NCBI GenBank assembly: GCA_001599595.1
Contig: BCHH01000008.1
Span: 1,275,364-1,339,363, forward strand
Direction of reading: 5' to 3'
Source: Beverwykella pulmonaria
Taxonomy: Eukaryota > Ascomycota > Dothideomycetes > Pleosporales > Melanommataceae
DNA length: 64,000 nt
Part shown: piece by piece, positions 45,559 through 57,411 of the stretch
Position numbering within the stretch: position 1 is the first letter of the stretch
Layout of the letters: every line of letters starts with the position of its first letter
Notes under the pieces: model-generated
Database searches by the model: none
The model's input: only the letters and a program-made list of their open reading frames with translations
What the model was told of the DNA's origin: nothing
Translations under genes and position numbers: made by a program

Positions 45559-46273
45559 TCATTCGTCCTCATTGTCGTTATCAGCCTCGTTGACGGGTTC
45601 ACCCTCCTCTTCATCTTCGCCTTCCACCTTGGAGACTGGTTTCTCTGCTTCTGCCTGCTGTGCCTCGCCATCGACGACCTCATCCATAGCCTCGGGCGCC
45701 GCTGCACCGCCCCCATTGTAGTCCGGGCGCACGACCTCTTCCTTCTTTTTCAAAAGAACGGACTCGATGAGGGGTGCGGCAGCGAGCAGGGCGTTGTACT
45801 GGTCGACGGAAAGTGAGATGCCCTGAATTGCACGCGATCAGCATTCGCTTGAATCGAAGCGCAAGTATCCCTGCGACTCACCTTCTTCCCTGGAAGAGTC
45901 TTCCCATCCGCTTCGTAGTACTCTCGAATACTGATCAGAGTATTGCCCTTGAAGTCCTGGATTGTTGCGCGTCGAAGACCATTCGATTTGAGCTATGTTC
46001 ATTCCCGTTAGATCACTGCTCATGTTCGACCAAGTGCTGGAAGCTGCTAGAGTGGAAACGGCTTACCGATACGTAGTACTCCCCGCTGCCGTCCTTTTCC
46101 AGTTTCGGGACGAAAGGTTCCGCGTCATCGTCGTCCTCTTCGTCTGCCTTCGACCTCTTAGAAGCTCGCGTTGCGGTGTCGTCATCGTTTGAGCGTTTCT
46201 TTGCGAATTTGCTCCCACCTCGATAGCCACCACCACCACCTCTGCCTCCTTTCTTGGTGAAACCGCCAGCCAT
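45559..46273 (-). CDS. SUB1: RNA polymerase II coactivator Sub1/PC4
   Basis: Single-stranded-DNA-binding transcription coactivator acting in the nucleus in initiation, elongation and DNA repair. Three exons (46067-46273, 45882-45992, 45559-45822) encode 193 residues. The N-terminus is Gly/Arg/Lys-rich with a nuclear-localisation-like run ([15 protein letters not shown]). The PC4 core lies at about residues 55-125: [45 protein letters not shown] and [16 protein letters not shown], matching the family's beta-strands and helix. An acidic C-terminal tail follows ([20 protein letters not shown]). Exon joins fall within the core and preserve it. Confidence 0.94.
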
Positions 46274-46752
46274 TGTTTTCGAGTTGTTGTTGCGACGAGG
46301 GTATGTGGAGATTTGGGTGGCCGCAAACTCGCGATCAAGATGGAGCTTGACGCGCTAAGAGGGTAAGCACGTGAGCAGGCGCTGCGCCTTCTTGATCTGG
46401 CTAGTGTGGATTTTGTTAAGAGATCAAACACAATGACTACACCATGTTTCTTGCTATGGTGTATGGACGGCTTAGTGCGCGTGAAGACTTGAATAATGAG
46501 CATGTGTGAAAGGCGTATGAGTAAGGATATAACAAGGTACTTGGGTTCTTTGAAGAGTGGGTATAAGACGGTAGACACGTGCTGATCGTCATGAATATTC
46601 CAACTTTCAATAAAAGAACGTCCGAGGCCAGAATAACAATTACAGTTGAACGTTGCACGGCAATAGAAGCCACCTCAAACTCCTCCCTAGAATTGCGTGT
46701 GGGAACTTCGTTGACGGTTGTGAACCCAGGTTCTAATCTCAACACCCGCAAC
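46274..46752. other. Intergenic, SUB1 promoter side
   Basis: 5' flank of SUB1 and 3' flank of the dehydrogenase. No feature seen. Confidence 0.4.
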
Positions 46753-47968
46753 TCACGACACTGTAGCACCGTTTTCCTCCCGCAACGCCCTAGCTTTATC
46801 AAATATCCCACCCGGCCCACCCCCCACCAACTCCAGCCCATAAAGCGTCCCATCCCTAATCTTCCCTAATGTCTCTCTTCCTCCATCCAGCCCCTCCCAG
46901 TCATCATTAAGATCGAAGTTCCGGTCACCGGCGACCTTGTCTCTGGCGGCAATCGCGATGGCCCTCCCGGTTATACTCTCATCACAAGCCAACCTCATCA
47001 CTCCAGCGGCTACATCCTCAACCTCGCCGAGTGCAATCCCCTGAGACACTAGGGCAGGCTCAATCGCAGCTGTCATGTTCGTCCGAATGAACGTCGGGCA
47101 CACCAAATTGGTCCTGAAACTTGGCTTACCCTCTCCTAAGATGTTAGTCGAGTGCCGTGTCGCCTTCCACATTCCGCGGACCCCAAACTTCGAAGCGTTG
47201 TAGCTAGCGGATTTGTCCAGCGCGACGTAGCCGGCCAAACTGCTAATGTGGATGAGATGCTTGGACGTGTCGCCTGGCTTAGCGGTCTGCTTGAAGTAGT
47301 GCAGCGCGAGATGTGTGCTGTAGAAAAGGCCAGTAAGATTGACGTCAATGGTTGCAGTGCTAGGGGCCACCGGATCAGAGTCAGGCGTCTGCGAGACCTT
47401 CTCGAGCCATGTATGAACACCTGTTCCAGTGAGACCGGCGGCAGTGAGCACAACGTCGATGGTGGAGTGTGGTGAGAAGGCAATGGCGGATTTAAAGCCA
47501 GCAAGTTGGGACTCGAAGCTTGTGGCGTCCATCTTGGTGAACTGCACACTAAAAAGTGCCGTGTTAGTGGGTGTGCAAACCTTAATGCCTGTTTTGAGGG
47601 CATCACGTGGGTGGTTTGTGCCGCCATGCTGGGCGTGGATGCGGAAAGGGCGGGAAATTGGAGCCTACTGGTATCCCTTTTCCGTCAAGCTTTCTGCGTG
47701 AGCCCTGCCAACCTCTTCATTGATGTCGAGGATGGTTACGTATGCGCTATACAAATGTAAAGTTAGATCTGGAATATGGCTGACTAGGTGGGGGCGAGTC
47801 TGCCTACCCGGCTTCCGCAAAGGCAGTCACACAACCAGCACCCAAGCCATTGGCACCTCCTGTCACAATCGCGCTTTTATCCTTAAGATTGCTGGTCTCA
47901 ACTGCTTTGGTGAAGTCGATCGACTTGGTGCAGTAGAAAGTACCGGGGAGATCTGAGGTGGTTGCCAT
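46753..47968 (-). CDS. Short-chain dehydrogenase/reductase (15-PGDH-like)
   Basis: Three exons (47808-47968, 47669-47746, 46753-47548) encode 344 residues of a classical SDR. The nucleotide loop is TGGANGLGAG (about residues 36-45); AYVTILDIN ends with the Asp that favours NAD; VLTAAGLTG matches the NNAG region; Ser in HISSLAGYV and Tyr/Lys in SYNASK are catalytic. After the core, a 60-residue tail carries DLNDDWEGLDGG, seen in fungal relatives of 15-hydroxyprostaglandin dehydrogenase. The substrate is unknown. A TATA box lies 92 nt upstream, suggesting inducible expression. Confidence 0.92.
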
Positions 47969-48590
47969 GATGGAAAGTTCAAAGGTGAAGATGTGTGAGT
48001 CGTGTGCTATAGAGTTGATTGAAGTTGTAGCGCAGAAATAAACTCAGTGAATTTGACGTCTTATATATTCCTTTGTGGTTAATGGCACGCGGCAGATCGT
48101 CTTAGGTCAGATAATGGGGAGTGCGGGGAAGATACCTAGGCAACACTCGCACGAATAACAAGCTTGTGAGCTTGGGGAAGGAGCGGAAGAAGCGGAAAGG
48201 GCAGTCAGGCGTTCCACATGGATGAGAAAGCAATAACTCCGGGAAGGACAAAGTCACACCTGCCATAGGTAGGTGTTTGCGACGACAACCTATATCGCAG
48301 AGAATCGAAGCACGCTTGCGGCTAAGCCATATTCAGCGGTTCTGGCATGATAGATAGCATTATCGAGAGATTGAAACATATTTCCTTTCTCCTAGCGATC
48401 GGTGGTCGAGCTCGCTGACATAAGAAGTATGTAGAGTACCCGATTCGTCCATCCTTCCTTCCACTTTCGTCGGCACTGTCTGCGTTGTAATTGATATGTC
48501 TATCCGCACGACGGAACGCAAGTCATCTTCCTGATTAGACGTTCTTTGGATCGTAATTGAATCTTGTCCATCAGCGCCCGCTCCATCTGA
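47969..48590. other. Intergenic, SDR promoter side
   Basis: SDR promoter with its TATA box, and the 3' flank of the next gene. No further feature seen. Confidence 0.4.
48060..48067 (-). promoter_or_regulatory. TATA box of the SDR gene
   Basis: TATATAAG on the minus strand, 92 nt upstream of the start codon at 47,968. Confidence 0.5.
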
Positions 48591-49449
48591 TCAGATCGAC
48601 AACCGCCCGGTGCCTGGCCATCCCACCCAAACACCTCCCATCTCTTTTGCCAGGTCCTCTGCTGACTTGCCATCCGCATCTCTCAAACTTCTAATATCCG
48701 TCTTGCCCTCTGTGATCCCTCGCATGATACCCAAAGTTTCCGCCTCTTGAAACACCGCAGCCGGAAATTCTAGCAGGTCCAGGTTGCTTGCCAGTAGTAG
48801 CAGAAGCCAAGCGACTTCTCTGCTGCCTGCTTGCACAGCCGCGTGCAAACCTGATTGCATATCTCCAATGGGGTCTTGGTATCGTAGTAATTCGTCGGGC
48901 CCGATCTTTTTGGTCTGCTGTTCACCGTCTTGCATGCCTTCGTCTTCTTCTTCGTCCTCCTCTTCTTCGTCCTGTAACAGGCCAATGACGGCCTTGACAT
49001 CACCCTCGCGACAGAATTCCAGGAATGCGCGACATTTGCGCTCCTCCGGATATGCCTTGAGATAGCTCTCCTCGCCGAGTAGAGGTAGGATGTCGAGGTT
49101 TTCCTGAAGGCCGCCCTCATTGTGTAGGTTGCAGAGAAGTTGCTGTGTGCCGCTCGGGGACGTGGTTGCAAGGTCTTTGCCGCAATTGGGACATTGGGTG
49201 ATCTGATAGGCTTCGAGGAGACAATCCCTGTTTCGACGTATTAGCAAGCATTCTACCCCAATTAGAGAGACTCCAGGAGAAGTACCAATGGAAATGACAG
49301 CCACAGGTCAAATGCACGTCGTCAGGCACGGTTTCTGGTGCTGCTGCGGGAACTTTACCGGAGGACGAGCCACCCATCTCGATGTCTTCGTCCTCATCAG
49401 GCTCGAGCTCTAGAACGAGGGGTTGCTTGCACGCTACACAAGCAGCCAT
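48591..49449 (-). CDS. RING-like zinc protein with possible ankyrin-like C-terminal segment
   Basis: Two exons (49286-49449, 48591-49227) encode 266 residues. The N-terminus has a compact RING-type Cys/His pattern: CVACKQP, then after a 35-residue acidic/Ala loop CGCHFHWDCL and, beyond the splice, QCPNCGKDL and LLCNLH. Such folds often act as ubiquitin E3 ligases, but the ligand set is not fully canonical. A Glu/Asp run (DEEEEDEEEDEG) is followed by helical sequence that may form one or two ankyrin-like repeats (QSGLHAAVQAGSREVAWLLLLL; CREGDVKAVIGLLQ). The family is not identified with certainty. Confidence 0.78.
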
Positions 49450-49888
49450 GGTTGCGGGGGGTCGGTCGGTATTGGGAACTCATGGTGGAGGGTGAAGGCT
49501 TTGAAGCGTAAAAATTGCGGGGATCAGAAATTCAATGCCAAGACTTTAGATTCTGAGCAGACGCCATTTCTCCACCACTTCTTCTCCATCCCAATTCGTC
49601 TTTATGTTACCTCTTTTCCTTATTGATCATCTGACACTACATCTTGAATTCATATACGCTGTCTCTTCTTACAGATAACCTTCTCATGCGGTTCAAAGTG
49701 GATTTATTTTAACAGCAGCGCTTTGAAGTACAAAATCCATGGAGGCGCGAATGTCTCATACGACGCTCGTCCTCTTCTATGAACAGAACGCTAGATCCCT
49801 CTGGTCTCGCGTAATATGCTTAAAACAAAGCGCCTGTTGCCTCTGCTATCTCTTCAAAGTCACAAAAGTTATCCCCTGCACTGAAGTA
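49450..49888. other. Intergenic
   Basis: 5' flank of the RING-like gene and 3' flank of the BTB gene. No feature seen. Confidence 0.4.
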
Positions 49889-51187
49889 CTAAGAATTGCG
49901 TCTGAATTCCTTCAACTCAAGACCACTGATTCCATTCATAACCCCAGTAGCAATTTTCATAACCTTCTCGTTCAGGTCGCATAAGTGGCGCTCTCTTTTG
50001 TAGTGGTACCACGTCGGTGACGTTATTTTGTGCAACTCGGAGTATAATTCCCCAAAGCTCATCCCAGCAAATGGTGCCACTGGATATGGGACTAATAATC
50101 CTAACGAGTCCATTCCCTTTGCCAACGCACCGTAGAGGACGCAGCCACACGCGAACGAATAACCGCCGATTGTGCTTGTACAAAAGTAATTGGTGCTGCG
50201 GTATTCGTCAAGGAGGCCGTGTAATTGCGAGACGAGGGTACTGATCGCTTTGATGCGGGCTTGATTGACTCCCTCTGTTCGCAAGTTAACCATCTGCTTT
50301 CATACATTCCTACTAACAATCCTACCGAAGAAACCTGTAATGGGAAGCCCTAAAGTCGGCATCTTTTCTTTACTATGCTTGATTGCGATGGCCGTCGACT
50401 GTGCGAATTCTTGCGGTAATCTTGACACCCAAGCTATGCACATCCATAGCATAAGGTTCCGGCAGTACTCCGACGGAATGGGCGTAGTGTTCTTAAGATC
50501 CCTGGCCCACATTTCGGTCCGAAGCTCAAGGGTCTCCGCACAGTCGTAGTAGTCGACTAGCACCGCTATTTTCGCGAGCATGTCTAACGATATTGATCGT
50601 GGTATCTGGCGGTTGCGATAATGAAGCACATTGAGAAGGATGAGAAATGCATCCTCATCCCAGTCCTCGGCAGAAAAATAATAACGACCATCGTTCTCAT
50701 TGGGTATACCTTCCTTCCAGTTCCCCCCGGAAATCATACTTTCGAATCTAGGCGATGCTAATCTTAAAATGCTAGAAGAAACGTGGTAATGGATCTCCTC
50801 TTCGTGAGAACTTTCCGGCGTGTTGGGCTCAACCACGGTTTCTTCGGTAGGCATTTCCATAGTAGGTTTGACACTATCGTCAGGCTCTTCGACATTGTCG
50901 TCAGGCTCTTCGACACTATCGGCAATCATTCCAGCGTGGTATTCCACGCTCAATAGCTCTTCGACACTATCGTCAGGTTCTTCGACATTATTGACAGGCT
51001 CTTCGACACTAACGACAGGCTCTTCGACACTATCGACAGGCTCTTCGATACTAGACTGAAAAGCGGGAACTAGCTCAGTATGTTCACCAACACCAGGATG
51101 ATCCCAAACAGCAAAATAGACGAGTGGGTTCTTCAGGATGATGACGGTATCCGCATTGGGATCGACTTTGTGGATGATCCTAACCAT
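49889..51187 (-). CDS. BTB/POZ-domain protein with an internal heptad-codon repeat
   Basis: Two exons (50326-51187, 49889-50274) encode 415 residues. The start MVRIIHKVDPNADTVIILKN and AVWDHP begin a fungal BTB/POZ domain, a protein-interaction fold often serving as an adaptor for Cul3. The domain resumes after an insert with YHVSSSILRLASPRFESMI, FLILLNVLHYRNRQIP and LAKIAVLVDYYDCAETL. The insert (about residues 44-105) is built from a seven-residue unit like DSVEEPV. The C-terminal part resembles the region seen in fungal BTB families (LWMCIAWVSRLPQEF, SFACGCVLYGALAKGM). The 51-nt intron 50275-50325 removes an in-frame TGA at 50,300-50,302; a GTTAAC branch-like site sits about 8 nt before its acceptor. 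Confidence 0.82.
50870..51056. repeat. In-frame 21-nt minisatellite inside the BTB gene
   Basis: Units of 21 nt with core GGCTCTTCGACA (plus strand) repeat head to tail in two blocks separated by about 45 nt of unrelated sequence. They encode SVEEPVD, NVEEPDD and similar sequences, and the unit length keeps the frame. Confidence 0.88.
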
Positions 51188-52341
51188 AGTGGTAGTGTTT
51201 AGAAATTGAGGGAAGGGTAAAAAGGAAAATTCCAAGGGCAAAGCACCTAAACGGTGAGTTTCACTGAATGTGCGAGGCAGCAGACGGCAGTCTCCTGCGC
51301 GACCCCGCATGCAGCACAGCTGGCCACGTATCACTAGCGAGGCTAGCCAGCGAGCATGTGCTGCTACATTATCTTGAACGGGGAGCTTTAGATATTCATA
51401 GCTTCTCATTCAGAGTATTCGATTATAATGGTCGTCTGAACCTAAATCTCATCATCAATGCATACAGAACGATTTCGTGATGGCGGCGTCCTCATTTGTA
51501 GGGGTAATCATAACTCTTGTTTAAAGTAATGTTATTGAATTTATTGTTGAGAGTCGCAATAAGAGGGTATACGCCGTTCATGGTTTGGTTGAGATGCTGG
51601 AAAGGTTCTTTCCGCTGTTGTAGCAATTGTTCACTATTTAACTTTACGTGATTTCATGCGAACAGATTAAAAGGTTGAATTACCTGCACCTGCTAGAACC
51701 AGTACTTTTAGCTGCATCTGCTTTTTATATAACATAGTTCGGAGGAGTTCATATTAATATATTATTGTAAGGGGAAACTGGCAGGAAGCAGAGTGAATAT
51801 ATGATTCAGGGGTTAATAGGCATTATTCATAGACAGTGAGAAACAAGAAACGAACTCTTGAGAGTACTCAGGGGATTCGAAGAGAGAATATATGTAGTGT
51901 GTCACGTGCTATGACAAGTAAGCACACGGCCAGATAGATCTCCGAGGGCCCGTTCGAGAAACAGCAGTGTCCCTCACAATTATTGGCTTTAGTAGTCATA
52001 TAGTATAAGTATGATTTTATATCTAGTATCAATAAAACTAGATTTAGCTAAAACACTTTGTCAGACGACGACTCTTGTCCATGGGGTATCCTCCCTTCCC
52101 ACTTGAGATTGCACTCCTATGCCCACGGACTCTTCCGCTCACTCACTTTTGAATTTTCACTGGCTCACTATATGCTCGTAAGATCATGCAGTTATGAGTG
52201 TGGCTGGCTTATGTAGTAAAATGTCACAAAGAAAGCATGAATTTCTTCTCGTTGTTCTAGCTCGGTCAAGGTAGTTAGACCAAGCTCGAAAGTCAATGAA
52301 CACATGTCGAGAACCGACAAACTCACTCAAATATCTGTAAT
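51188..52341. other. AT-rich intergenic region
   Basis: About 1.15 kb, visibly AT-rich from 51,480 to 52,080, between the start of the BTB gene and the end of the P450. No open frame of note and no terminal repeats recognised. Confidence 0.45.
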
Positions 52342-54056
52342 TTACTCCCTAATAGACCTCAGCTTCACCATAAGTGGCCCCTTCTCCCAAAGTATATAAG
52401 TCTTCTGCTCCGGCCAACCCTCCGACTCCTCACACAGCTCCATGTCGAAATTCCAGACAATACTAGCAAGCACGAGACGCATCTCATGATTGGCAAGGCT
52501 GGCAGTTATTAGCCTCAATCATTTACACATGAGCAAATGAGAACTCACTTTTTACCTACACAGGCTCTCGGTCCGGCCGAGAAAGGCTGCACTACATCTT
52601 TATGGTCCGAAGCGTACTCTTCTTGGCCTTCAGGGAGCCAGCGTTCCGGAATGAAAGAGTCGGGGTTCTTGAAATTGAACTCAGAATGGTAGGCGGCGTA
52701 CTGAACCATCTTCACCGTAGTCTGAAACCATGCGTTAGTTTACGTGTGAGAGGATGTAGCAGTGTTTGGCAACTCACACCTTCCGGAATCCACTTCCCTC
52801 GAACCACAGCTCCCCCCTTTGGCACCACTCTCGATAGGCCTGCTGGAACAGGAGGATAGATTCGCAGTCCTTCCTCGATGCAAGCAGCCATGTAATGCAA
52901 TTGCGACAGGGCCGTCATTGTCATTTCCTCAGGACTCGAGAACGCACTTCGAATTTCCTTCTGCAGTCTTTCTAGTTGCTGAGGATTTTTCAAAAGATAA
53001 TATGTGAGCCCACTTAGCAGCGTTGCCGTTGTCTAGAATCCTCAGCGAAAGCATTTCAAATTTGCGTTTGGATGACTAACCTCAGTGCCCGCCAACATAA
53101 AAAGTCCCGAATTGCTGTACATCTCTTTCTGCGTAAGCCCCTTCTCTCTATTCTCCTCACTCTCGCTATGCCGCAAAATGTAAGTCCAGATATCTGGCCG
53201 ATCTGTCTTCAGCGCCAGTCTCTTGTCGACGCGGTCGATAGCATGCTGCATGTGCAACTTTCGTTTCGCAACCGTGCTCTTCGGAGCTATCAAAAAGAAT
53301 AGATTCTCCAACCCAGGCCAGTGACGAATGCACTCTCCCAGCTGCCCGAGCTTCATGTTAGAGAAGATCGATCGCACCCAAGGCGTATATGTCGATTCCT
53401 CCAGAAGTTTCAGCGGCTCGCCGAAGGTTAGATCTGCCATGATATCAAATGTTGTGAAGTTTAGCCAGTCCACCATGTTGACCTTTCCATTTGTATCTGC
53501 CTTAATAACTTCTTTCAATCTTCTTACCAACAGCTCGACGTAATATTTCAGCAGCCCTTGCTGCTCGTGGAGTGCCTTGTCGCTAAAGGCGTGCGAAACC
53601 AACTTCCGCTGCCGGGCATGGTTCACATCATTCGCTCTTATTAAGCCTGGCTCTTCCATGCCACCGAAAAGGTCTGCGCCGTAGAGTTTGTAGTCTTTTT
53701 GAAACATTGATGTGGTTTTGTGTCCGTACACCTCGTTCCACACTTGAGGTTCGATGTAGGAGAGTTCGTCAGGAGCATGGCGCACCACCGGTCCGTATTT
53801 CTTGTGCAGGTCGTGCAGAAACATGTGTACATTTCCGTCGAAGCTTGCTTTGAGGACGGGGAGAACTGAAGCGTGGCAGATGAAAGGGCCAGGAAAGGAG
53901 CGCAGGGGATGAAGGTAGACATTGTAGAATAATTTCAGAAAAGTGTATGTGAGCTTAGAGAATTAGCTGTATACTTTAGAAGAATGCGAAGGGTCATACG
54001 AGAAGTGTGGGGAAAAGAAGCACTATCTCGAGTGGAGAGTCTGTGAGGAGTGGCAT
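52342..54056 (-). CDS. Cytochrome P450, isotrichodermin C-15 hydroxylase-like
   Basis: ER-bound haem monooxygenase of 504 residues from five exons (54000-54056, 53081-53953, 52778-53032, 52549-52721, 52342-52498). An N-terminal membrane helix lies within MPLLTDSPLEIVLLFPTLL and LTYTFLKLFYNVYLHP, followed by the hinge LRSFPGP. Other landmarks are RQRKLVSHAFSDKAL (C-helix), FMLAGTETTATLL (I-helix), EEGLRIYPP (ExxR), FIPERWL and the haem loop PFSAGPRACVGKNLA with Cys near residue 447. The pattern matches the large fungal group that includes isotrichodermin hydroxylases of secondary metabolism; the substrate here is unknown. It is followed upstream on the same strand by an FAD oxidase gene, with a TATA-like element about 90 nt before the start. 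Confidence 0.95.
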
Positions 54057-54823
54057 GTTGAGAATTTGCAAGATGAGTCGGATGAGGAACCACTAGGAGA
54101 TGTTAAGCGACGAGGGGATGAAAGCGGGGATGTGGGCATCGACTTAATATATTTATGAATAGTAACTTCAAGTACCAGGTATGAACGGTCCGTGACATCC
54201 ATACCATTCCTTTCCGCATACCGATACGATCGCACCCCATTCCCGTTATGGCTTTCACCGCCGGGTTGGTCAGGCTGTATTGCATACTGTGAGCCCCCCG
54301 CGAACTGTATGCGGCAGTTCCGGATTGCTGCTGTACTCTATAAATTGGATAGGTGGCGCCATTCTACCTTGGGTCCTAGTGTAACCGTTCGGTTGTAGTT
54401 AGCGTGGCATTAGTATAGTCAGCCTGCATATATTCTCCGAGGGTACAGTATGCGGAAGCTCGGACGGTCGGAAACGTTAACAACCGACTGCACTGTGAAT
54501 CTAACCCTTACATGGAAACTAGGATGCGGGAAAGATGCGAGCCACACCTTACGGCAAGCGTGTTCATCTTGTAGAATGTGATATGAATATAGGGCTTCGG
54601 CCGAAGAGGCCTCGGCCGAGGTATCACCCGTAGTCACTTGCCTTGAAACTTGACATGGGAATAATGTTCGCAAAGTGCTAAAGGAGTTTTGAGAAAGAGG
54701 AGATGGGATTGGAAACCTATATGTGGTTCCAGAAAGTCATTAGAACAGGAAATTTGAGTAGAAAGAAGCGTCTACTGCTGCGAGATTTTGCCGTGCAACT
54801 GTAAATTCACAGTATCTGTTCTC
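54057..54823. other. Intergenic, P450 / FAD oxidase
   Basis: P450 promoter and 3' flank of the oxidase. It contains a short near-palindromic GGCTTCGGCCGAAGAGGCCTCGGCC-type stretch, centred near 54,605. No gene seen. Confidence 0.45.
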
Positions 54824-57411
54824 TCACTCAAAAACCAGCTTATCCCAAAGCTCGTTCGAGTATCTCTTCTTCAACTGCTCCAGAGTCCAGCCGTGTTTCT
54901 TTCCAATGTCTTCCAACGCGGCCTTAAACTTGGGAATCTGGTCTTTGTAGGCCACCTCCTTCAAGTACTTCCTCGCTTCTTGACCCTTGAAAGTGAAGCT
55001 TTCCCACTCCTTTGCCCAGTGAGGCCTCACATTCCCACCATAGCCCATCCATAGATCGACGACCTTTTGCGCGAACGCATGCCACTCATCGTCAGTGACA
55101 GCGTCTGGGAGAGTCAAGACCTCGATAGAAGCTGTGCCGAGATCGTTGCCGTTCTGAGGAGCCATAAGAATATCGCTGCCGCCCATGATACGCAATTCCA
55201 AGGCAATGCGCATGGCGGATGAAGGATCATTTCCTGTCTCAGCATCTTGGTAGACCAATTTGATGACGTCCCACCAGGCACGCTGGACAATGCTGAAGTC
55301 TGGCTTCGATGGATCATCTTTTTTAGGCGGAAGTGGGATTTGGAGTTCAATATCCCGGACTCTCATGTTCTGGACTCCGCGACGGAAATGCAGCGCGTCC
55401 GGGAGTAGAGTCTTGTAAGTTGGGGTTCTGCTTTCGCCTAGAGTCGGTGGTAGAGCTGCCATGCCGAGAGATGCGATCAGTTGAGCTTGCCTAGAAGCTA
55501 TCAGAAAATGAAACAGTAATTGGAGGCAGGTCGTAGCTTACCAGTATCCAGGGATGGCATTGAAGAAGCGAACGGATGTTATGACCCCTCCCAGCCAGCC
55601 TTGCACCCACTGGAGAAAGACGTTTCCATCGTCGGGATAATTGACTGCTCCTGCAGAGTCTGAAGTGGTGTTGAATGTATTTGTCCACACCTTCTTCTGA
55701 TAAGTAAACCTACAGTAACAGACCCAGTCAGCATGGTTTCAACGTGTTTGGTCATACTGTATGGTTGGGTTGCGAGCTCGGCGTAACGTCTTCACAAACA
55801 TGATCGTATATCTGCAGGCGCCCGCAGAGGGTATCGTTTCCGATATCCTAACAGGAAATTTGCTTACCAAAACCATCTGCAGTGTGTCAGCAGATTGGAA
55901 TTGTATCTATTGTAGTGGTGACACTTACTCGCTGTAATAATCATTGGCTGCACGACGTTCAAATTCCGCGGTAGCATTGGCGATCTGCTCAGATGCATCC
56001 GGTGAGTTGTACCAGTCGCTCCTTAGGGCCACAGGAATCTCATCCTTGGAGAGAGGTGGAATTCCCAATCCGACATCCTCTTTCAGTGGTTGCTATCGAA
56101 AGTTAACCTATGAGTTGCAAGAGTCGCGAGGCTTAGTGTAGAGGAGGTTTTACCATCACAGCGTACGTCATAGCGTCTAGTTCAAAGGTGATGTGTGTGA
56201 TGACACCAAGTAGACCAAACGCTCCAGCAGCAGCTTTCAGGAGAATTGGGTCATCCACCATCTGAAGCTTGCCATTGCAGTCGACATATTCCACGCGGCG
56301 GACATAGTCCGAAAGAGTTTTGTGGGAGATACCAGCTCCGTGGCAGATGGGTCCGTTCACACCTCCGATCGTGACCTAGAAAAATCAGTACCCTCCTTAT
56401 GCAGTTCACCCCGCGCACTAACCTCAACCAAGATGACATCGGCCGGAAGCGCCCATGCCTTTCCTGCGACCGACCAACGTCTGAATTCCTCGTTCGTGGT
56501 AGCAACTCCGACGCGACATAGCCTTTTTTTGCCAGGTACGGTTTCTTCTTGCAGCTCGATAGTTTTGAGCTCTGGTACCGTCGCTGGATTGTATCCTCCG
56601 GCTATGAGTGACGTAGGGTCCGGTAGCGTGGTCACCGTGTCGAGGTTGACAAATGAGATGAATATCTCACTGTCCTGAGAGAAGATGGGCGACCAACTGT
56701 GTCGATAGCCCGCACACCTCACGCGGTAGTTGTTTTTCAGGGCAAACTGAACAATGCTCTGCACGCCTTTGACGGTGTTGGGCAGGAATGTGAATTTGGG
56801 TGAGTTCTTCACAGTCTGACCCCAGTTCTCGAACGGAATTTCACTGTAACACTGTTCCATGGTTAGAAGATATACTCGCTGCGTCCATAGGAAGAACATA
56901 CCTCAATAATATCAGTATCATGCGCATCTTGGTAGAGCACAGGAAGGTTCTTCACGTATTTATGGTGCGGGTGGAAGATATCCTGGATAGCTTCCTCTAA
57001 CTTCAGTTCACCAAGGACAAGTTTTTTCAGTTCATTCAACAGAGAAAAATGATGTACTACGGGAGGGCTCTTATGAGAGACCAGGTGGAACCCCGTGTCA
57101 CCCACAATCTCTTTGGTGTGCTTTCCCTCGATGAAATCATTGATTTGGTTCTTCAATTCTGGACTCTGAATCTTGGAAAACGCCTCTTTGTAGGCCAAGG
57201 TATGTCGAAACGTCTTGAGGAAGCCTCGAATTTGGGTTTCGGGGTTGAATGTCTCGGCGATGATAGGCTTCAACACCTCCTCCTTCAGAGCCTCGTAGTC
57301 CACCTCGTCAAATTTCCGAGAGTACTCGTCCACATGATCTAGGATTTCTTCGAGAATGTGGGTCCGTTCGAGAACGCGTCCATTGAGCGAAGACTTTGCG
57401 AGTGATCCCAT
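54824..57411 (-). CDS. FAD-linked oxidase with lactone-oxidase-type C-terminus
   Basis: Seven exons (56902-57411, 56423-56851, 56154-56375, 55929-56092, 55868-55876, 55542-55709, 54824-55490) encode 722 residues. Residues 1-170 are a helical N-terminal region without a recognised domain. Residues about 171-390 form the FAD-binding PCMH domain: NTVKGVQSIVQFAL, VRCAGYRHSWSPIF (the His is the usual covalent-flavin position in lactone oxidases), VTIGGVNGPICHGAG and AAAGAFGLLGVITHITFEL. The C-terminal part resembles the D-arabinono-1,4-lactone oxidase domain (NDYYSEWFWFTYQKKVW, GYGGNVRPHWAKEW). It probably oxidises an alcohol or lactone using oxygen; the substrate is unknown. Exon 5 is a 9-nt microexon. 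The start was chosen as ATG 57,411 (MGSLAKSS); an upstream in-frame ATG exists at 57,471. Confidence 0.92.
55868..55876 (-). other. 9-nt microexon (exon 5) of the FAD oxidase
   Basis: The minus strand reads ACTGCAG, then ATGGTTTTG, then GTAAGC. With GA from exon 4 and G from exon 6 it gives E-W-F-W, restoring NDYYSEWFWFTYQ. Without it the sequence stays in frame but loses WFW. Confidence 0.8.

Noticed and set aside
50300..50302. TGA as a disabling mutation in the BTB gene
   Set aside because: A well-formed 51-nt intron of length divisible by three covers it. A 24-nt intron using GTTAGT was also rejected as too short.
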